A stretch of 8,979 nucleotides of DNA from Chlamydiota bacterium (lineage in GTDB: Bacteria; Chlamydiota; Chlamydiia; Chlamydiales; Rhabdochlamydiaceae): positions 1 to 8,979 of the forward strand of contig JAAKFC010000050.1 of assembly GCA_011065225.1 (NCBI GenBank), written 5' to 3'. Of this stretch, positions 5,854 through 8,979 are shown piece by piece. Position numbers and translations under genes: made by a program. Numbering within the stretch: position 1 is the stretch's first letter; each line of letters starts with the position of its first letter. The notes under the pieces were generated by a model, which worked only from the letters and a program-made list of their open reading frames with translations, was not told where the DNA came from and ran no database searches.

Positions 5854-6426
5854 TTACACCCTTTGAACGAATTCATTTGAAAAAGTATCCACTTTGACAA
5901 TATCTCCAGTTTCAATGAAGAGCGGTACTTCAATCTTGGCCCCTGTTTCTAAATAGGCAGCCTTTGTCGTGTTGGCCATTTGAGCGACATTTTCATTCGA
6001 CTCAGTCTTTACAATCATGAGTTCGAGAAATTGGGGAAGTTCAACTGAAAAAATGGTGTCCCCATAGAACATGGCTTTGACCATGACCCCCTCTTTGATA
6101 TAATTGACTTTATCTCCAATAATGTTTTTGGAAACAAGAATATTGTCCAAATTTCCGATATCGAGAAAGAGATAATTTTTGTCTTCGAGATATAAGAATT
6201 CCAAATGGCGCTCATCAAGGGTCACTTCTTGCACTACTTGTCCCTCTTTGAAATTCTTTTCGATCAATGCATCTGTCATCATATCTTTGAGTTTGGTTTT
6301 GATAAAGGGAGTTCCTTTTGCCACTGTTACCTTGACGGCTGACTCCACTCGATAGATCTTTTTATCGAGAGAAATCATGATTCCCGGTGTCATTTGGTTG
6401 CTGATCAGGGGGGTTTTAGCTTTCAT
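5854..6426 (-). CDS. efp: Translation elongation factor P
   Basis: The 190-aa protein relieves ribosome stalling at polyproline and similar motifs. It has the three-barrel EF-P layout: N-terminal KOW-like domain with VAKGTPF, where Lys37 corresponds to the modified Lys34 of E. coli; IEKNFKEGQVVQEV and YLYL-type EFLYLEDKNYLFLD in the middle; and the C-terminal signature KAAYLETGAKIEVPLFIETG, ending in FVQRV. Several blocks (IEKNFK, YLFLDIGN, VFSVELP-like IFSVELPQFLELM) resemble chlamydial EF-P. The start is taken at MKAKTPLIS, with GAGG about 12 nt upstream and an 11-nt overlap with the HAD gene; an ATG six codons earlier (6444) is possible but lacks a ribosome site. Which enzyme, if any, modifies Lys37 is not visible. 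Confidence 0.93.
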   Translation of the reverse strand: MKAKTPLISNQMTPGIMISLDKKIYRVESAVKVTVAKGTPFIKTKLKDMMTDALIEKNFKEGQVVQEVTLDERHLEFLYLEDKNYLFLDIGNLDNILVSKNIIGDKVNYIKEGVMVKAMFYGDTIFSVELPQFLELMIVKTESNENVAQMANTTKAAYLETGAKIEVPLFIETGDIVKVDTFSNEFVQRV

Positions 6427-7081
6427 GCTTTGCAAATACCTCATTCAGTTGTTTTAATGTATGAATAGTAAAATCCACATCAGCTTTTGGCTCATCATGG
6501 ACGAGTCCCCGTCCATTACGAAAATGAACAGTACAAAGACCGAGCTGTTTTGCTGGCGTTAAATCGATTGGCACTCGATCTCCACACACAAGAACTTCCT
6601 GAGGATGGACATTTAGCTCAGAAAGAACTCTCTGGTAATCCAATTTTTTACTCAGTCCTTTGCCAATAACTAGTTTACTAAATCTCTCTGGTTGAATACC
6701 AGCTTTTTCCAATTTTTGTCGTTGCAGATTTGAGTCTCCAGCTGTCACAAGTGCCAAAGTATGCGCAGTTTGCAACTCATCGAGGACTTCCAGAGCCCCT
6801 GGTACGATTTCAAGGCTTAATTCCTCTGGCAATGGCGTTTTTAACGCAGCAAAGCCCGCCTCGTAAATTCGAATTTGATCTGAATAATTGTTATAGAATT
6901 TTTTGAGAGCATAGCGTGAAGAAAGCTCCTTTTCATTGATAGACAAAAGTTCATCAAAAGCATTTTCTTCTACTTCAAGCCCTGCACTTTGCATAGCAAC
7001 AAAGGCTATATGCAAATAATGTGTTGTTAAACATTTTGAAGTTTCGATCAAAGTATCGTCGAGATCAAAGATTACCAGCAA
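6416..7081 (-). CDS. HAD-superfamily hydrolase, phosphatase type
   Basis: The 221-aa protein has all four HAD motifs: I, FDLDDTL (nucleophile Asp6, acid Asp8); II, LVTAGDS (Thr113); III, Lys145/146 in GLSKKLDY; IV, CGDRVPIDLTPAKQLG (Asp168, Asp173). A helical C1 cap lies between motifs I and II (about residues 13-90). It is likely a small-molecule phosphatase of the phosphoglycolate-phosphatase/pyrophosphatase PpaX style; the substrate cannot be read from sequence. The start is a TTG at 7081, forced because no ATG precedes motif I, with a good AAGGTG ribosome site about 9 nt upstream. It overlaps yvcK by 10 nt and efp by 11 nt, so it is probably co-translated. Confidence 0.88.
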   Translation of the reverse strand: MLVIFDLDDTLIETSKCLTTHYLHIAFVAMQSAGLEVEENAFDELLSINEKELSSRYALKKFYNNYSDQIRIYEAGFAALKTPLPEELSLEIVPGALEVLDELQTAHTLALVTAGDSNLQRQKLEKAGIQPERFSKLVIGKGLSKKLDYQRVLSELNVHPQEVLVCGDRVPIDLTPAKQLGLCTVHFRNGRGLVHDEPKADVDFTIHTLKQLNEVFAKHES

Positions 7082-8025
7082 TTTATTAGCACCTTAGCGA
7101 GTTTATCAGGATCATGACGGATCAAATTCCTTTTGATAAGGTCTTTGTGAGGACCTTCTTTGAGATCTCCCAGTAAAGGAGCTTCTATAACTCGTGCATC
7201 GTCGAGATCATTTTCCACAAGTGTTCCCTCTTCAGAATAAACATCGAGCAGAGCTTTCGGAGGACTTTGATTGTTAACCAAAATGGAATCAAAAATATCT
7301 TCGCCAATAAATTGCACCATTTCTTTCAAGTAATCACTCACCTTAAAGCCAGTCGTCTGCCCTTTGCGATTCATCAAATTGACGACAAATATCTTTTTCC
7401 CATTTGACTGCAATAGAGCATCACTCACTCCTTCAACCAAAAGATTAGGAATCAACGAAGTGTGCAACCCACCTGGTCCAAGAACGATATAATCAGCATT
7501 TTTGATTTCTTCAAGAGCATGAGGATTGGCTTTAGGAAAGGGCTCGAGGTAGATACTGCGGTATCCCTGATCGATTTCCTGAGAGAGATAGATCTCTTTT
7601 TCTCCTTCCAAAACTTTTCGATTGTTGAGGATCATTTTAAGTCGCACTTGATGCGTCGTAACAGGAATGACTTTTCCTTTGATGACAAGGATTCGCCCCA
7701 TTTCTTCGACTGCTTTTTCAAAACTGCCTGTCACTTTCTCGAGCGCAGAAAGAAGAAGATTGCCAAAACTATGTCCCCCGAGACCTCCATTCTCAAAGCG
7801 GTAATTCATAAGACTTCGCATGAGCCCCGAGGAATCAGAAAGAGCGACTAAACACTGACGCACATCCCCTGGAGGCAAAACGCCCAGTTCATCGCGCAAT
7901 ATCCCTGTACTTCCTCCATCATCGGCCATAGAGACAATTGCACTGAGCGCGAGCGGAAATTTCTTCAGTCCACGCAAGACAGCAAAATTGCCGGTTCCCC
8001 CTCCGATAACAACAACTCTTTTCAT
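7072..8025 (-). CDS. yvcK: YvcK/CofD-like family protein (gluconeogenesis factor)
   Basis: The 317-aa protein has the family blocks VIGGGTGNFAVLRGLK (6-21), VSMADDGGSTGILRDELG (31-48), PPGDVRQCLVALS (51-63), GGHSFGNLLLSAL (83-95) and LGPGGLHTSLIPNLLVEG. The fold is that of 2-phospho-L-lactate transferase (CofD), but the bacterial YvcK group binds UDP-sugars such as UDP-GlcNAc. It influences carbon flow to cell-wall precursors rather than making F420; no F420 genes are seen here. It is cytosolic, with no signal or membrane segment. The ATG and its GGGA ribosome signal lie inside the left arm of the 8024-8189 inverted repeat. It heads the compact run through efp, accB and accC. Confidence 0.92.
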   Translation of the reverse strand: MKRVVVIGGGTGNFAVLRGLKKFPLALSAIVSMADDGGSTGILRDELGVLPPGDVRQCLVALSDSSGLMRSLMNYRFENGGLGGHSFGNLLLSALEKVTGSFEKAVEEMGRILVIKGKVIPVTTHQVRLKMILNNRKVLEGEKEIYLSQEIDQGYRSIYLEPFPKANPHALEEIKNADYIVLGPGGLHTSLIPNLLVEGVSDALLQSNGKKIFVVNLMNRKGQTTGFKVSDYLKEMVQFIGEDIFDSILVNNQSPPKALLDVYSEEGTLVENDLDDARVIEAPLLGDLKEGPHKDLIKRNLIRHDPDKLAKVLINCW

Positions 8026-8189
8026 GAGACTATCCCGCTATTTAAAGAATTTGATTTTTCAAAGGATTTTTTTGCAGATTTTTGATTCATTTCACAGGAC
8101 ATACTTGGTAAAGTAGGCCAAGAAGTGAAGCAGAAAAATGGATAAAAAGACTCAAAAAGCATGTTTTTCAAATAGTGGGATAGTCTCAT
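8024..8189. repeat. 166-bp segment bounded by 17-bp inverted repeats, between rpe and yvcK
   Basis: ATGAGACTATCCCGCTA (8024-8040) and TAGTGGGATAGTCTCAT (8173-8189) are inverted copies matching at 16 of 17 positions. Weaker symmetry continues inward for about 20 bases (about 15 of 21). The left arm contains the yvcK ribosome site and ATG; the right arm touches the last base of the rpe stop. The interior has no open gene, holds a small hairpin (CTTGG 8104-8108 with CCAAG 8118-8122), and should contain the yvcK promoter, which I could not pin down. It looks like a MITE or an inverted duplication; a switchable promoter segment is a weaker option. Confidence 0.6.
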
Positions 8190-8851
8190 CAACCAAGCCC
8201 CCGAAGTATTTCGATGCGTGGGCGCATTTCTGGAGCACCAAAGAGATAAGTCCCTGAGACAAGAACATTCGCTCCTGCTTCAATGCAATCTTTGGCCGTT
8301 TTATCATCAATCCCGCCATCAACTTGGATATGCACATCTGCCTTATTCTGATCCACTGTTTCTCTTGTGAAACGAATTTTTTCCAGGACCTGAGATATAA
8401 AAGCTTGTCCGCCAAATCCAGGATGTACCGTCATAAGCAAAATCAAATCGCATTTGCCAAGATATTTTGGAATCATTTCATGAGTCGTTTCAGGACAAAA
8501 GGCAAGACCAGCTTCGATATTGCACTTGCGGATGTATTCTAGGGTTTCTTCCACATCTTCTGTCGCTTCCGCATGGAATGTGATCCGATCAGCTCCTGCT
8601 TCGACAAATCGTTCGACGTAGTCAAAAGGATTATAGATCATAATATGAATATCAAGAAAGAGATCAGTGACGTGATTGACAGCCGAAACAGCTTTTGGAC
8701 CAAGGGTCAAGTTCGGCACGAAATGGCCATCCATCACATCGATATGGAGCGCATCCGCGCCGGCATCTTCGACCCGTTTGGCCTCATCAGCGAGTTTTCC
8801 AAAATCTCCCGATAGCAAGGAGGGCTCAATTAGAATTTGCTTCTTTTTCAC
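8189..8851 (-). CDS. rpe: Ribulose-phosphate 3-epimerase
   Basis: Interconverts ribulose-5-phosphate and xylulose-5-phosphate in the pentose phosphate pathway. The 220-aa TIM barrel shows ILIEPSLLSGDF (6-17), HIDVMDGHFVPNLTLGP (36-52; metal ligands His36 and Asp38), LDIHIMIYNP, RITFHAE, MTVHPGFGGQAF and VQVDGG-type IQVDGGIDDKTA with the second catalytic Asp. The GTG at 8851 gives MKKKQILIEPS, matching where chlamydial Rpe begins; an upstream TTG at 8893 would add 14 residues without homology that I recognise, and neither start has a strong Shine-Dalgarno signal. The stop runs directly into the right arm of the inverted repeat. Confidence 0.93.
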   Translation of the reverse strand: MKKKQILIEPSLLSGDFGKLADEAKRVEDAGADALHIDVMDGHFVPNLTLGPKAVSAVNHVTDLFLDIHIMIYNPFDYVERFVEAGADRITFHAEATEDVEETLEYIRKCNIEAGLAFCPETTHEMIPKYLGKCDLILLMTVHPGFGGQAFISQVLEKIRFTRETVDQNKADVHIQVDGGIDDKTAKDCIEAGANVLVSGTYLFGAPEMRPRIEILRGLG

Positions 8852-8898
8852 GCCACTATACACATTGTGTTTGAAGAATTGGGAATTTGACAAGGAGG

Positions 8899-8974
8899 CT
8901 TCTCAAATTTTTTGGATGCGACGAGCTGCAGTGTTCATGGACACGGAGCGAGGAGCAGACGAAAAATTTGAAGG
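8899..8974. repeat. About 76-bp imperfect palindrome upstream of rpe
   Basis: The outer arms are CAAATTTTTTG (8904-8914) and CGAAAAATTTG (8960-8970), 10 of 11 paired, with CTTC and GAAG beyond them. Inside, about 15 of 24 positions remain symmetric around a GTGTTCATGGACAC core (8931-8944). The last 86 bases of the window hold no gene that I can support. The size and symmetry suggest a dispersed intergenic repeat or a stem-loop in the rpe leader. Confidence 0.5.
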
Positions 8975-8979
8975 ATAGC

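Noticed and set aside
6427..6444. Six-codon extension of EF-P
   Set aside because: No ribosome site before this ATG; the internal ATG fits family length and has GAGG upstream.
7462..7851. Plus-strand open frame of 129 codons
   Set aside because: Antisense to yvcK, which has strong family motifs throughout; no support for a second gene.
8140..8172. Intrinsic terminator for rpe
   Set aside because: The A/T-only stem (AAAAA..TTTTT) is too weak to call, although T-rich sequence follows on the minus strand.
8852..8893. TTG-initiated extension of Rpe
   Set aside because: No homology that I recognise; the GTG start aligns with chlamydial Rpe. Kept as a possible alternative.
8852..8893. rpe promoter from TTGTCA and TATAGT
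   Set aside because: The spacing is 27 nt, and a start site after TATAGT would fall at or inside the gene.
1..8979. CRISPR arrays, tRNA or rRNA genes
   Set aside because: No regularly spaced repeats, cloverleaf or rRNA sequence seen on either strand.

Overview
The window looks like part of a Chlamydiota chromosome, most likely an environmental (Parachlamydiales-type) lineage. The minus-strand order rpe ... efp - accB - accC is the order I know from Chlamydia (rpe, efp, accB, accC), and Rpe and EF-P resemble chlamydial proteins. Here yvcK and a HAD-phosphatase gene sit between rpe and efp, and hpt follows accC where Chlamydia has rplM. I assigned the lineage from memory of gene order and protein motifs, not from a search.

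Right half (about 4000-8979, all genes on the minus strand). rpe (pentose phosphate pathway) is followed by a 163-nt gap framed by a 17-bp inverted repeat. Then comes a very tight run: yvcK (10-nt overlap) HAD phosphatase (11-nt overlap) efp (6-nt gap) accB (4-nt overlap) accC (28-nt overlap) hpt. This looks like one translationally coupled operon joining UDP-sugar/cell-wall homeostasis, EF-P, the biotin half of acetyl-CoA carboxylase and purine salvage.

Middle (2049-3743). A complete 1,695-bp IS605/IS608-type element has inserted into hpt, in the codons of the PRPP-binding loop. It carries tnpA (HUH/Y1 transposase, plus strand), tnpB (RNA-guided nuclease, minus strand) and a hairpin at each end. 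The hpt halves on either side join in frame without loss or duplication (..VDDIY | DTGKTL..), so the element boundaries can be placed to the base and precise excision would restore a 176-aa HPRT. The sequence next to the right end, where a TnpB guide is expected, is hpt itself. TnpB is therefore predicted to target the empty hpt allele.

Left part (1-2048). Downstream of the hpt 3' half lies a hicA-hicB type II toxin-antitoxin pair with a clear promoter and operator-like inverted repeat. Directly after hicB is a second, decayed copy of the hpt 3' end, which runs into the start of rmlA (glucose-1-phosphate thymidylyltransferase, dTDP-rhamnose synthesis). The hicAB module is thus bracketed by two diverged copies of the same gene end. 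The left edge (1-144) has no gene but holds two palindromic structures; another imperfect palindrome lies upstream of rpe at the right edge.
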